Assembly: GCF_900103345.1 (NCBI RefSeq)
Contig: NZ_LT629702.1
Coordinates: forward strand, 1,240,001-1,304,000
Length of the DNA stretch: 64,000 nt
Origin: Pseudomonas azotoformans
GTDB lineage: Bacteria > Pseudomonadota > Gammaproteobacteria > Pseudomonadales > Pseudomonadaceae
Reading direction: 5' to 3'
The notes beneath the pieces were generated by a model that saw only the letters and a program-made list of their open reading frames with translations, was not told where the DNA came from and searched no databases. The translations under genes and the position numbers were made by a program. Shown here piece after piece: positions 9,001 through 16,767 of the stretch (position 1 is the stretch's first letter; the number at the start of each line of letters is the position of its first letter).

Positions 9001-12000
9001 CAGGCGCGGCAGGTCGAGGTCTTCGACGTCGTATTCACGGTAGAAGTGGCAGCTCACGCCACCGAGCACCAGGCTTGGGTCACGGCCCAGCCAGTAAGCT
9101 TGCTGCACCTCGGTCATGGGGAAGGGCGCATGGCGTTGCGCTAGGTCGGGCACCACTGAGCGTAAGGGTTTGGCCTCGACCTCCTGGTGCAAGTCGGCAC
9201 AGAACTGCGCGAGCACCGGTTTGGCAAACACCTGGGCGATACGCGCACCGCCCAACCCCTGCTCAGCCAGCAGGCGCACCAGGCGCGTGGCACTCAAAGA
9301 GTCGCCGCCGAGGGCAAAAAAATTGTGCTCGCGACACACCGTGCCGCAGCCCAGCAAGTGTTGCCAGGCCAGGGCTACCTGCTGTTCCACACGGCCTTGG
9401 GGCGGCGACAGATCAAGCTGCGCGCCGCTGTGGTTGGCGGCCAGCCAGCCGTTGAGCACCTTGCGGTCGACCTTGCCATTGGCGGTCAGCGGCCATTGCG
9501 CGCAGCCAAGGATCAGCGTGGGGATCATATACGCCGGCAGGCGTTCGGCCAGGTCGGGTAGTTCGACCTTTGTGGGCTGCACCGGGCCGTCCGCCAGGCG
9601 TACCACAGCGGCCAGGTGCTGGCCGCTGAGCAGCGCCACTGCCTGCTCGACGCCGGGGCTGGCGAGCAGCGCGCTTTCCACTTCCCCGGCTTCGATGCGG
9701 TAACCGTGCAGTTTGAGCTGGAAGTCGGTACGCCCGAGGAATTCGACGTTGCCGTCGGGGTGGTAGCGTGCGCTGTCACCGGTGCGGTACCAGCGCAGGC
9801 CCTGGTACTCGACAAACCGTTCGGCGCTGCGTACCGGATCATGGCGATAGCCTTCGGCAACACCGGTCCCGCCGATCCACAGCTCACCGGCGACCCAGTC
9901 CGGGCAGTCGCGACCCAGGTGGTCGACGATGCGCAGGCTGACGTTGTCCAGTGGCTTGCCATAGGGCAGGCAATGCCAGTGCAGCACCTGGCCGGGGTGC
10001 ACTTCGAACAGGGTCGAGTGAATCGCGGTTTCCGTGGCGCCACCCAGCGCCATGAAACGGCAGCCGGGCGCCTGGGCCCACAGCCGCTGTGGCAGGTCCG
10101 GGGCGACTTTATCACCGCCCAGCAACACCGCACGCAGCGGCAGGGCAGCGTCTTCGGCGGCACAACCGAGCAGCATGTCGAGCAGCGCCGGCACACAGTT
10201 GAGCACGCTGGCGCGGTGCTGCACGGCCAGCGCACGCCAGCGTTCGGCGTCACGTTGCGCCTCGGGTTCGATGATGATCACCGCCGCGCCGGTGCCCAGC
10301 GCGGCAAACAGGTCGAACACCGACAAGTCGAACTCCAGCGCGGAAAGCGCCAGGACGCGGTCGTCGCTGCCCAGTTGCAGGCGTCGTTGCAGGTCTTCCA
10401 GGGTATTGGCAGCCGCCAGATGGCTGATTTCCACGCCTTTGGGCTCGCCGGTGGAGCCCGAGGTATAGAGGATGTAGGCCAGGTCGTTGACGCTGCCGGG
10501 CCTTGGTGCGTCCAGCGCTGCGGCGCAGGTGGGCAATTGCGTGAGCAACAGGCGTGCGCCTGACGAGGCGCAGATCTTCTGGCAACGGGCGACAGGCTGG
10601 TCATGACCGATCGGCAGGTAGGTGGCACTGCAGGCCAGGATGCCCAGCACCGCGATCACTTGCTCAGGCCCCTTGGGCAGTTGCAGGGCCACCACATCGC
10701 CGCGCCCGATGCCCTGGGCTTGCAGGGACGCCGCCACCTGCAAGGCGCGCTCGGCGAGTTCGGCATAAGTGATGGCTGCCAGATCAGCCTGCAGCAGCGC
10801 GGGCGCATCGGGGGTCAGGCGGGCCTGGGCAAAAAACGCCTCGTGCAGGCGTTGGGTCGGCAGCGCAGCCGCCTGGCCTTGAGCTGCGTTGCGCACCGCC
10901 CGTTGAGTGGCGGGGAGCAGCGCGGGCGGCGCGCTGTGCCAGGCTGAAGACTCGCGGCACAGGCGTTGCAGCACGTCGGTATAGGCGTTGAACAACCCGT
11001 CCAGCACACCCTCGGCGAACAAGCCTTCGCGAGCATCCAGGTTGACCAGGATGCCGCCGTCCAGTTCGGTGACCTGTGCGTCAAGCCACACCTGCGGCCC
11101 CTGGGAAATGATCCACGCCGGCTCGCCAAAGCTCTGCTGCACACCGTCGGCGAACAGCTCGCCCAGGCCCAGCGCGCTGGTGTACACCACAGGCGCCAGC
11201 ACTTGCTCACCGCGTTGTCGGGACAGCTCGCGCAGCACCTCCAGGCCGGAAAAGGCGCTGTGCCCGGCATCCGCGTGGAAGCGCTTCTGCAAGGCCTTGG
11301 CGCGGGTGACAAAGCTGCCGGCCACGCGGCCATCCCAGGCCAATAGAAGGGAGGAGGTGAAGTCGCCGACCACCCGGTCGATGTCCGCATGCAACGCTGT
11401 GCGATTGAACAGTGGCAGGTTGAGCAACAGTTCGGGGCTATCACTCCAGGTGCCGAGGGCTTCACAGAACACTGCCGCCAGGGCCATGGCCGGGGTCAGC
11501 GCGTGCTCGCGGGCATGCCGTTCAAAGGCTTTGCGGTGGGATGGCGACAGCCAGTGGTGACGGCGTCGTACCTGGTGATCATCGCCTTGTGGGTTGATCG
11601 GCAGACTCGGCGCGGCAGGCAGTTGATCCAGGCGCTGCAACCAGTACTCGCGCGCTTGCGCATGGCGTTCGCGCGGCTCTGGGCCGGCCTGTTCCTGGCG
11701 CAGGTCGGCCAGGTAGCGGGCAAAGGTGTAGCCCAGCGCAGGCAGGGGCTGGCCACGGTACAGCTGCACCAGGTCGCCAAGCAGGGTGCGCAGGCTCAGC
11801 GCGTCGGCGGCGAGCATGTCCAGGTTCAGGTGAAGGCGCGTGCCGTGGGGCAGCAAGGACAATTGGATGTCCAGCACCTGGCCCTGGTCCACGGCCAGTT
11901 GGCGATGGGACAACTCGCTGCGCAACGCGGCGAGGCGCTGCTGCACCTGCTCGGCGCTGGCCTGGCGCAGGTCATGCACTTTCAGGCCCGACCACGGGCT

Positions 12001-12492
12001 GTGCGCGAGAATCTGCTGGCGGCCGTCCTCCAGAAATTGCGCCCGCAACATCGGGTGGCGCGCCAGCAGTGCACGCACGGCCGCGTCCAGCCGGATCGGG
12101 TCAACGTCGTGTCCGTCGAATTCGTTATAGAAGTGGGCCGCCACGCCGCCCAGCTGTTGGCCGGGTGTGCGCCCGATCCAGTAAGCGTGTTGCATGGGCG
12201 CCAGTTCGAAGGGTTGCCCGTCGTCCTGGGCGGTGCTGACGGCGCGGGGGGCGAGGGCGGCGCTGTCGAGCAGGCTCAGCCAGGCACACAGGCGCGGGTC
12301 TGCCACCAGCTCGGCAAAGCGCGCGGCGAGGCCGTGGCGGCGCCATTGGCCGGCGAGGCGAATCAGGGTGACGGAGTCCAGCCCCCATTCAATCAGGTTG
12401 GCCTCCAGGGGAATCTGGTCGGCGGGCTGGCCGAGGGCTTCGGACAGGGACTGGCGCAGCAGTGTTGCGGTTGAGGTGCTGGGAGTGGCCAT
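6073..12492 (-). CDS. NRPS: ArCP-Cy-A-PCP-Cy-A(Cys)-PCP, HMWP2/PchE-like initiation
   Basis: This 2139-residue protein starts the assembly line. An aryl carrier domain comes first (residues 1-75, WGLDS with serine 40), so a separately activated aryl acid such as salicylate should be loaded; no stand-alone aryl-AMP ligase lies in the window. Then follow Cy1 (95-530, D225 and D230 of DMLAADALS), A1 (545-1015), PCP1 (LGGDS, S1065), Cy2 (1120-1550, DNLILDALS), A2 (1565-2040) and PCP2 (S2089). The A2 pocket reads D-L-Y-N-L-S-L-I-W-K (cysteine). The A1 pocket reads D-L-F-N-L-G-L-I-H-K, which shares positions with both the cysteine code and the VibF threonine code, so its substrate is open. The stop overlaps the start region of the next NRPS gene (TGATG). 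PchE has only one Cy-A module and HMWP2 has two Cy domains sharing one A domain, so this layout differs from both. Confidence 0.93.
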   Translation of the reverse strand: MATPSTSTATLLRQSLSEALGQPADQIPLEANLIEWGLDSVTLIRLAGQWRRHGLAARFAELVADPRLCAWLSLLDSAALAPRAVSTAQDDGQPFELAPMQHAYWIGRTPGQQLGGVAAHFYNEFDGHDVDPIRLDAAVRALLARHPMLRAQFLEDGRQQILAHSPWSGLKVHDLRQASAEQVQQRLAALRSELSHRQLAVDQGQVLDIQLSLLPHGTRLHLNLDMLAADALSLRTLLGDLVQLYRGQPLPALGYTFARYLADLRQEQAGPEPRERHAQAREYWLQRLDQLPAAPSLPINPQGDDHQVRRRHHWLSPSHRKAFERHAREHALTPAMALAAVFCEALGTWSDSPELLLNLPLFNRTALHADIDRVVGDFTSSLLLAWDGRVAGSFVTRAKALQKRFHADAGHSAFSGLEVLRELSRQRGEQVLAPVVYTSALGLGELFADGVQQSFGEPAWIISQGPQVWLDAQVTELDGGILVNLDAREGLFAEGVLDGLFNAYTDVLQRLCRESSAWHSAPPALLPATQRAVRNAAQGQAAALPTQRLHEAFFAQARLTPDAPALLQADLAAITYAELAERALQVAASLQAQGIGRGDVVALQLPKGPEQVIAVLGILACSATYLPIGHDQPVARCQKICASSGARLLLTQLPTCAAALDAPRPGSVNDLAYILYTSGSTGEPKGVEISHLAAANTLEDLQRRLQLGSDDRVLALSALEFDLSVFDLFAALGTGAAVIIIEPEAQRDAERWRALAVQHRASVLNCVPALLDMLLGCAAEDAALPLRAVLLGGDKVAPDLPQRLWAQAPGCRFMALGGATETAIHSTLFEVHPGQVLHWHCLPYGKPLDNVSLRIVDHLGRDCPDWVAGELWIGGTGVAEGYRHDPVRSAERFVEYQGLRWYRTGDSARYHPDGNVEFLGRTDFQLKLHGYRIEAGEVESALLASPGVEQAVALLSGQHLAAVVRLADGPVQPTKVELPDLAERLPAYMIPTLILGCAQWPLTANGKVDRKVLNGWLAANHSGAQLDLSPPQGRVEQQVALAWQHLLGCGTVCREHNFFALGGDSLSATRLVRLLAEQGLGGARIAQVFAKPVLAQFCADLHQEVEAKPLRSVVPDLAQRHAPFPMTEVQQAYWLGRDPSLVLGGVSCHFYREYDVEDLDLPRLQHALQRLIERHDMLRAVFDQAGQARILREVPAFVIGQGHASLDDLREHCAHRVFDPGQWPLFDVQAVTFGRHSRLAISLDNLILDALSILRFYTELDALYRQPEQALPALELSFRDYQLQSAVEPAERQAAQRFWEERLPALPPAPQLPLAADPASLGRPRFERLQGQIGAEAWQAILAKAQQHGLTASAVLLCAFAETLGRWSTRPDLSLNLTLFDRRPLHPQIDQVLGDFTSLTLLGYVPVPGERWIDRARRTQQTLGEALEHRCMGSVSLLRQLARTNGEQQVSMPVVFTSALGVPDGTAAPQDGPFAKQVFGLTQTPQVWLDHQVVEADGGIALNWDRVVGLFPEGLVEALFAAYLQSLDWLAEQPWDSAPPDLLPVAQAALRAQLNAPGPGVPGDPTLHQGFFEQARQAPQRPALLWGAHGALSYGELADRALRIAHSLVDAGVAPGDLVAVSLAKGPQQIASVLGILAAGAAYLPVGVDQPLQRCQRILQQAGVTLMLAEHDPQLPSVQHLKPSLAQKATPLAAPRTLAAHELAYVIYTSGSTGQPKGVEMTHRAAMNTVAEINRCYGIDATDRGLALSALDFDLSVYDLFGLLSVGGALVLIEEDQRRDARAWLKALQQHHVTLWNSVPALLDMLLEANDHERQPLALKVALLSGDWIGLDLPQRLQQQAAPCRFIALGGATEAAIWSNHFEVRHTLPGWRSIPYGVPLANQAYRVVDSVGRDCPDWVTGELWIGGAGVARGYRHAPQLNAERFVDGWYRTGDLGRYRPEGLLEFLGRADTQVKIRGHRIELGEIEAALARHACVSSAVALVADNRLMAAVTASTCAEALAQHLEQCLPAYMRPEQILVLEHLPLSSNGKVDRRALLAPLAAAARSRPPVDEQPRGPTEQVIAELWQHLLNVPGVSRHDNFFRLGGDSLLATRFLEMLRSRLGLELPMGQLFGAATLVDVAQILERRPTSHPVEEGAI

Positions 12493-12569
12493 GGCTCAAC
12501 GTCTTCTCATCGCTAGGGCCCGGGCCGGGGTTGGCCCAGGCGCTGGGGGCAGGCAGTTACATGGGGGAA

Positions 12570-12589
12570 GATGCTAGTCATTCTCATTT
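12570..12589 (-). promoter_or_regulatory. Fur-box-like site in the divergent NRPS/ABC promoter region
   Basis: The 298-nt gap 12493-12790 separates the minus-strand NRPS operon from the plus-strand ABC/receptor operon. On the minus strand it contains AAATGAGAATGACTAGCATC, which matches the NAT(A/T)AT hexamer pattern of Fur boxes at several steps. It lies about 80 nt upstream of the NRPS start. Iron repression through Fur is therefore likely, by analogy to pyochelin and yersiniabactin loci. Nothing else recognisable was seen in the gap. Confidence 0.5.
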
Positions 12590-12790
12590 TGGCGACTACC
12601 CGCATCGAATCGTTTTTGCCCCGTATCCGTTTGGGCGGTGCGGGTTTGAGCACTGGCGCCGTGGGACGCCGCGCCGAATGCTCGTGCGATACGGTTGGAA
12701 AATGACTTGAATCGGGTAGAGCCCGCCCCACGGCCTTGACTACCGTCGCTCGCCGCCCTCTTGCAGGGCTTGTCCTCGAGGGAGTTGCGG

Positions 12791-13675
12791 ATGTCAGTTG
12801 ATTCAGGTTTACAGGTGCGCGGCCTGCGCAAGCGCTACACCAATGGGGTCGAGGCGCTGCGCGGCGTGGACCTGAGCGTCGGCCCAGGCATGTACGGTTT
12901 GCTCGGCCCCAACGGCGCAGGCAAAAGCAGCCTGATGCGCACCCTTGCGACCTTGCAGCAAGCGGATGCGGGCAGCATTCACCTGGATGGCGTGGACGTG
13001 CTGGCCGATGCCGATCATTTGCGCCGCCGACTGGGTTACCTGCCACAGCAGTTGGGCGCCTACCCAGGGGTGAGTGCGCGGGACCTGCTTGACCGCTTTG
13101 CCTGGCTCAAGGGCCGCACCGATCAGCGCCAGCGCCGTGAAGAAATCGAGGGCCTGCTGGACAAGGTCAATTTGCAGCAGGCCGCCCACCGTGCGCTCGC
13201 CACCTATTCGGGCGGCATGCTGCGCCGCTTTGGCATCGCCATGGCGCTGGTGGGTTCACCGCGCTTGCTGATCGTCGATGAGCCCACGGCGGGCCTGGAT
13301 CCGGCCGAACGCAATCGATTCCATCGGGTGCTGGCCGACGTGGCCGCCGAGTCCATCGTGCTGCTCTCGACGCATATCGTGGAAGACGTCGAGAACCTGT
13401 GCAGCCGCCTGGCGGTCCTGGCGCGTGGGCAGATCATTGTCGAGGGGCGCCCGGCCGACCTGCTCGGTGCCGAGCAAGGCCGCTTGTGGGAGGCGCCGTT
13501 TGGCCGTGGCGAGCCGCTGCCCGCCGCGCTGCATGTAGCGGCGAGCCCCGAAGGCAGCCGCGTGATCGTGCATGGCGAGCGTCCCGCCGACCCACGCTTC
13601 GTGCCTCACGCCCCACGCCTGGAAGACATCTATTACCTGGCACTGGCCCAGGCCGGCGAGGCCGTGGACGTATGA
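12791..13675 (+). CDS. ABC-2 type transporter ATP-binding protein
   Basis: The 294-residue nucleotide-binding subunit has Walker A (GPNGAGKSS, about residues 40-48), Q-loop, signature YSGGMLRR, Walker B LLIVDEPTAGLDP and an H-loop in LLSTHIVED. The start at 12791 (MSVDSG) is chosen because GAGGGAG lies just upstream; an in-frame codon at 12761 lacks this. The stop overlaps the next gene as ATGA, so the ATPase and the permease/M1-like fusion protein form one transporter. It belongs to the DrrA/CcmA-like group of ABC-2 ATPases. The divergent siderophore NRPS genes and the following TonB receptor gene suggest a role in siderophore efflux or trafficking, but no substrate can be read from the protein. 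Confidence 0.92.
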   Translation: MSVDSGLQVRGLRKRYTNGVEALRGVDLSVGPGMYGLLGPNGAGKSSLMRTLATLQQADAGSIHLDGVDVLADADHLRRRLGYLPQQLGAYPGVSARDLLDRFAWLKGRTDQRQRREEIEGLLDKVNLQQAAHRALATYSGGMLRRFGIAMALVGSPRLLIVDEPTAGLDPAERNRFHRVLADVAAESIVLLSTHIVEDVENLCSRLAVLARGQIIVEGRPADLLGAEQGRLWEAPFGRGEPLPAALHVAASPEGSRVIVHGERPADPRFVPHAPRLEDIYYLALAQAGEAVDV

Positions 13676-16600
13676 ATACCTTCGCTTTAGTGATGCGCGA
13701 GGCCTGGGTGGAAGTGCGTGCCGGGCTGCGCAGCGGCATTCCGCTGCTGGTGTTTCTCGGCCTCACCGGCTACCTGCTGATGTCCCTGACCAATGCCGAC
13801 TACGTGCAGAAGATGGGCGCCAGTGACATCGCCCGCAATGCGCCGAGCCTGATTTACCTGATGTCGTGCGGCTGCATGTTCTTCCTGTTTTTTGCCTGGG
13901 CCTGGGTGTTTGCCCAACCCGCCCTGAGGGACCGCAAGGCTCAGTTGGAAGAGGTGTTGCTGGCCTTGCCACTGTCGCTGCCGGCGTTGTTGTGGGGACG
14001 CTTTATCGGCGCGGCTTTGGTGGGTGGCTTGCTGGCCAGTTCGCTGATTGTCGGCTTCCTGATCAGCCCGGTGTTGGGCTGGCTCGGCTGGGTGCCAGCG
14101 GCCAGTATCGGCGCGCCGGTGTGGTCGGCACTCGGCTTTGCTTGGGTCGCCCTGTTGTTGCCAGTGAGCAGCGGGATGGGTGCGTTGTATTACCTGCTGG
14201 CGCTGCGCAGCCGTGGGCTGGCCGCACCGTTTGGCTTGGCCACGCTGTTGATGCTGCTGTGGATGTTTGCGGTGGTGGTGCTCAAGGGCGGGCATATCAA
14301 CCCGTTGTTGGCGGCCAGCCTGGATCCTTCGCTGTTCACCTTTGCCCAGGCTCAGGTCGAGACCTGGAGCGCGGCGCAAAAGTCCCAGTCGCTATTGGCA
14401 CTGACCCCGGGATTCTGGCTCAACCGCGTGGTGTGGTGCGTGCTGCCTTTGCTGCTGCTGGCGGTGGTGTTGGCGCGTGTCAGCCGCCAAAGCTTGATGG
14501 GGCGTCGCAGCGGTGCGGTGCTCGCCGAACCACCGATGCTGGCGGCCACCACTGCCACGTTGCCAGGGCCGCTATCGGCCAGCCACTGGCCGCGGGCGTT
14601 GTGGTGCGAAGCGCGTTGGCAGGTACGCCAATTGTTCGCTCGGCGTATCTGGTGGGTCGCCCTTGGCCTGCTGCTGGTGATGGGCGTGCTCAGTGGTTTT
14701 GTGCATGGGGTGTGGCATGTGCGCGGGCCGATGGTGCCCCGCGCGGATTTGACCTTGCCATTGCTGTCGAGCGCGCTGTTTCTGGTGCTTGCATTTATTG
14801 TCGCGGCGCTGGTCGGGTTGGTGTGCCGACGCGATGACGTCGAAGGCCTCGGCGCGATGTTGCAGGCGACCCCGGCACCTGCCTGGCTGCGTTTGTTGGG
14901 GCGGGTGGCCTGTGTGCTGGCGGCCACGCTGGTCCTGGCACTGATACCGGGCATCGCCAGCCTGGTGATCAGCGCCATTGCCGCTCCCGAGAACCTGGCC
15001 CCGGGCTTTGTGTTGATCTACCAGGCGCTGGTGTTTGCGCCGCCGTTGCTGGAGTTGGCGATGCTCAGCGTGTGCGTGCACGCGTTGATCCGTCGCTCCG
15101 GGCTGGCGTATGCGACATCGATGCTGCTGACGTTTTTCCTGGCGCTCAACCATGAGTTGGGCCTGGTCACCTATCCGGCCTATGCCATGGCAATCCCCGC
15201 GCATGTGAGCCTGTCGCTGCTGACCGGCTGGGCGCCGTGGTTGCCCTATCTTGCGACGTTGACGGGCTGGAAACTCGCCGGCTGCCTGGTGTTGCTGGCC
15301 TTGGCGGCGCTGGTGTTGCCCCGTGGGCCGGAGCGTCGTCGGTTCAGCGACCTGCGCCGCAGTCTGCTGGGCTTGCCCGGTGCGTTGCTGGCGGTGGGCA
15401 TTCTCGGCTTATTGGGCTGTGGCGTGCTGTTGCACAAGCACCTGGTGGAGCAGGGCGATTATCAGTCGATCGCCGAGCAACGCGCCGCACGCGCCGACTG
15501 GGAGCGCCAATGGCTCGCGGGAGCGGGGGCCTGGCAGGTCGTGGGTGGGCGCCTGCAGTTGCAGGTCGATGCTAAGGCACGTGAGGTCATGGGCCAGTGG
15601 CGACTGGACGGGGTCGTTGCGGCGAACCTGGACGCAGAGCTGCCGCCTGGTTTGCAGGTGACAGCAGTGAGCGTGATGGGGCGCCCCGTCGACTTTCAAC
15701 AGGCAAGCGACCACCTGCGCGTGCCCGTGGCGGGCTGCGCGACGCAGGCTTGCAGCGTGGAGCTGCAATGGCGGGTGACGGCCCGTGGCTGGCCGGCCGA
15801 GGGCGAAGCGTTCTGGCTGGGGCCGCAGGGCACGTGGCTGGAAGCCCGCCGCGCAGTGCCACGCCTGGGCCTGGACCCAGAACGGCTATTGCGTGCACCG
15901 CTGCAACGTCGCGAAGCCGGGCTGGCCCCTGACGTGCCGGACCTGCCGGTGCAATCGGCGGTGGCGGCGGATGCGGTTGCGCCTGCGGGCGATTGGCAAT
16001 GGCAGGTCAATTTCGGCAACCGCAGCGTTACCGGCAGCAGCGCGGGGCCACTGGACTTTGCCTATGGGCCATCGGGTCACGTGGATGCCAGCCGCGAACA
16101 AACCGCTGGTGAAGTGCAAGCAGACCTCGACGCCATGGTTGCCTGTGTGGCGCACCGCCTGGGCACTCGGCCGGATGTAGAACAGGTCAGCCAATGGCCA
16201 ACCGGCATGGGTGCGAGCCGCCTGAGCAACGGCCATTTACTGCTCAGTCATTCCCCGGACTGGGACGTGGCACCTGTGGGGGTTGGGCGCTGGACCCGCC
16301 GTGCACACCTCGCTGAGCTGCTTGCACGGCAGGTATTGATCGACGCCAGTGACCTGCGCCGGGCGCCCGGCCATGTGTGGTTGAGCCAGGGTGTGGCCGG
16401 CGCAGTTGGTTTGCTGTGCGTAGGCGACGTGGACGGCCCGGATGCCCGCGCCGCCCTGGTGAAACTGATGGCCGATGACCTGACCCGCGCGCTGGGCAAT
16501 GACGGCGAACCCATCGGTACGCTGGCCGACGCACGTGAACACGGCTGGGCGGCGGCCTATGCGCCGCTGGTCAGCCTGGACTGGGTGGCCGCACAGACGC

Positions 16601-16734
16601 CCGCGCAACTGATGGCGATGACCGCCGACATTCGACAGGGCCAGGGATGGCCAACCGCGATCCAGCCACTGCTGGGCGCGCCCTCTGAACCTGCGATCGC
16701 TGCTGCGCTCAAGCGCTGGGGCCACGCGCAATGA
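13672..16734 (+). CDS. ABC-2 permease fused to a degenerate M1-peptidase-like domain
   Basis: The 1020-residue protein begins MNTFALVMREAWVEV at 13672, overlapping the ATPase stop. The first about 590 residues hold roughly 12-13 hydrophobic segments in two blocks (examples CGCMFFLFFAWAWVFA and LWWVALG-type stretches near residues 65 and 320), as in ABC-2 permeases of doubled length. From about residue 600 a soluble, presumably periplasmic, region follows. It resembles the M1 aminopeptidase domains that are fused to some ABC-2 permeases. The zinc motif HEXXH is not present; the closest stretch is AHLAELLARQ near residue 880, so peptidase activity is unlikely. The neighbours point to the siderophore locus. 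The M1 assignment is from overall pattern and is less sure than the permease call. Confidence 0.85.
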   Translation: MNTFALVMREAWVEVRAGLRSGIPLLVFLGLTGYLLMSLTNADYVQKMGASDIARNAPSLIYLMSCGCMFFLFFAWAWVFAQPALRDRKAQLEEVLLALPLSLPALLWGRFIGAALVGGLLASSLIVGFLISPVLGWLGWVPAASIGAPVWSALGFAWVALLLPVSSGMGALYYLLALRSRGLAAPFGLATLLMLLWMFAVVVLKGGHINPLLAASLDPSLFTFAQAQVETWSAAQKSQSLLALTPGFWLNRVVWCVLPLLLLAVVLARVSRQSLMGRRSGAVLAEPPMLAATTATLPGPLSASHWPRALWCEARWQVRQLFARRIWWVALGLLLVMGVLSGFVHGVWHVRGPMVPRADLTLPLLSSALFLVLAFIVAALVGLVCRRDDVEGLGAMLQATPAPAWLRLLGRVACVLAATLVLALIPGIASLVISAIAAPENLAPGFVLIYQALVFAPPLLELAMLSVCVHALIRRSGLAYATSMLLTFFLALNHELGLVTYPAYAMAIPAHVSLSLLTGWAPWLPYLATLTGWKLAGCLVLLALAALVLPRGPERRRFSDLRRSLLGLPGALLAVGILGLLGCGVLLHKHLVEQGDYQSIAEQRAARADWERQWLAGAGAWQVVGGRLQLQVDAKAREVMGQWRLDGVVAANLDAELPPGLQVTAVSVMGRPVDFQQASDHLRVPVAGCATQACSVELQWRVTARGWPAEGEAFWLGPQGTWLEARRAVPRLGLDPERLLRAPLQRREAGLAPDVPDLPVQSAVAADAVAPAGDWQWQVNFGNRSVTGSSAGPLDFAYGPSGHVDASREQTAGEVQADLDAMVACVAHRLGTRPDVEQVSQWPTGMGASRLSNGHLLLSHSPDWDVAPVGVGRWTRRAHLAELLARQVLIDASDLRRAPGHVWLSQGVAGAVGLLCVGDVDGPDARAALVKLMADDLTRALGNDGEPIGTLADAREHGWAAAYAPLVSLDWVAAQTPAQLMAMTADIRQGQGWPTAIQPLLGAPSEPAIAAALKRWGHAQ

Positions 16735-16767
16735 GTTTGAATCATCCCTGCCTTTTGGAGCTTTGCC

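Noticed and set aside
6019..9144. Open plus-strand frame of over 1000 codons opposite the first NRPS gene
   Set aside because: It is antisense to a gene with complete NRPS motifs; GC-rich third positions keep the opposite frame open. It shows no domain, only His/Gln/Arg-rich sequence.
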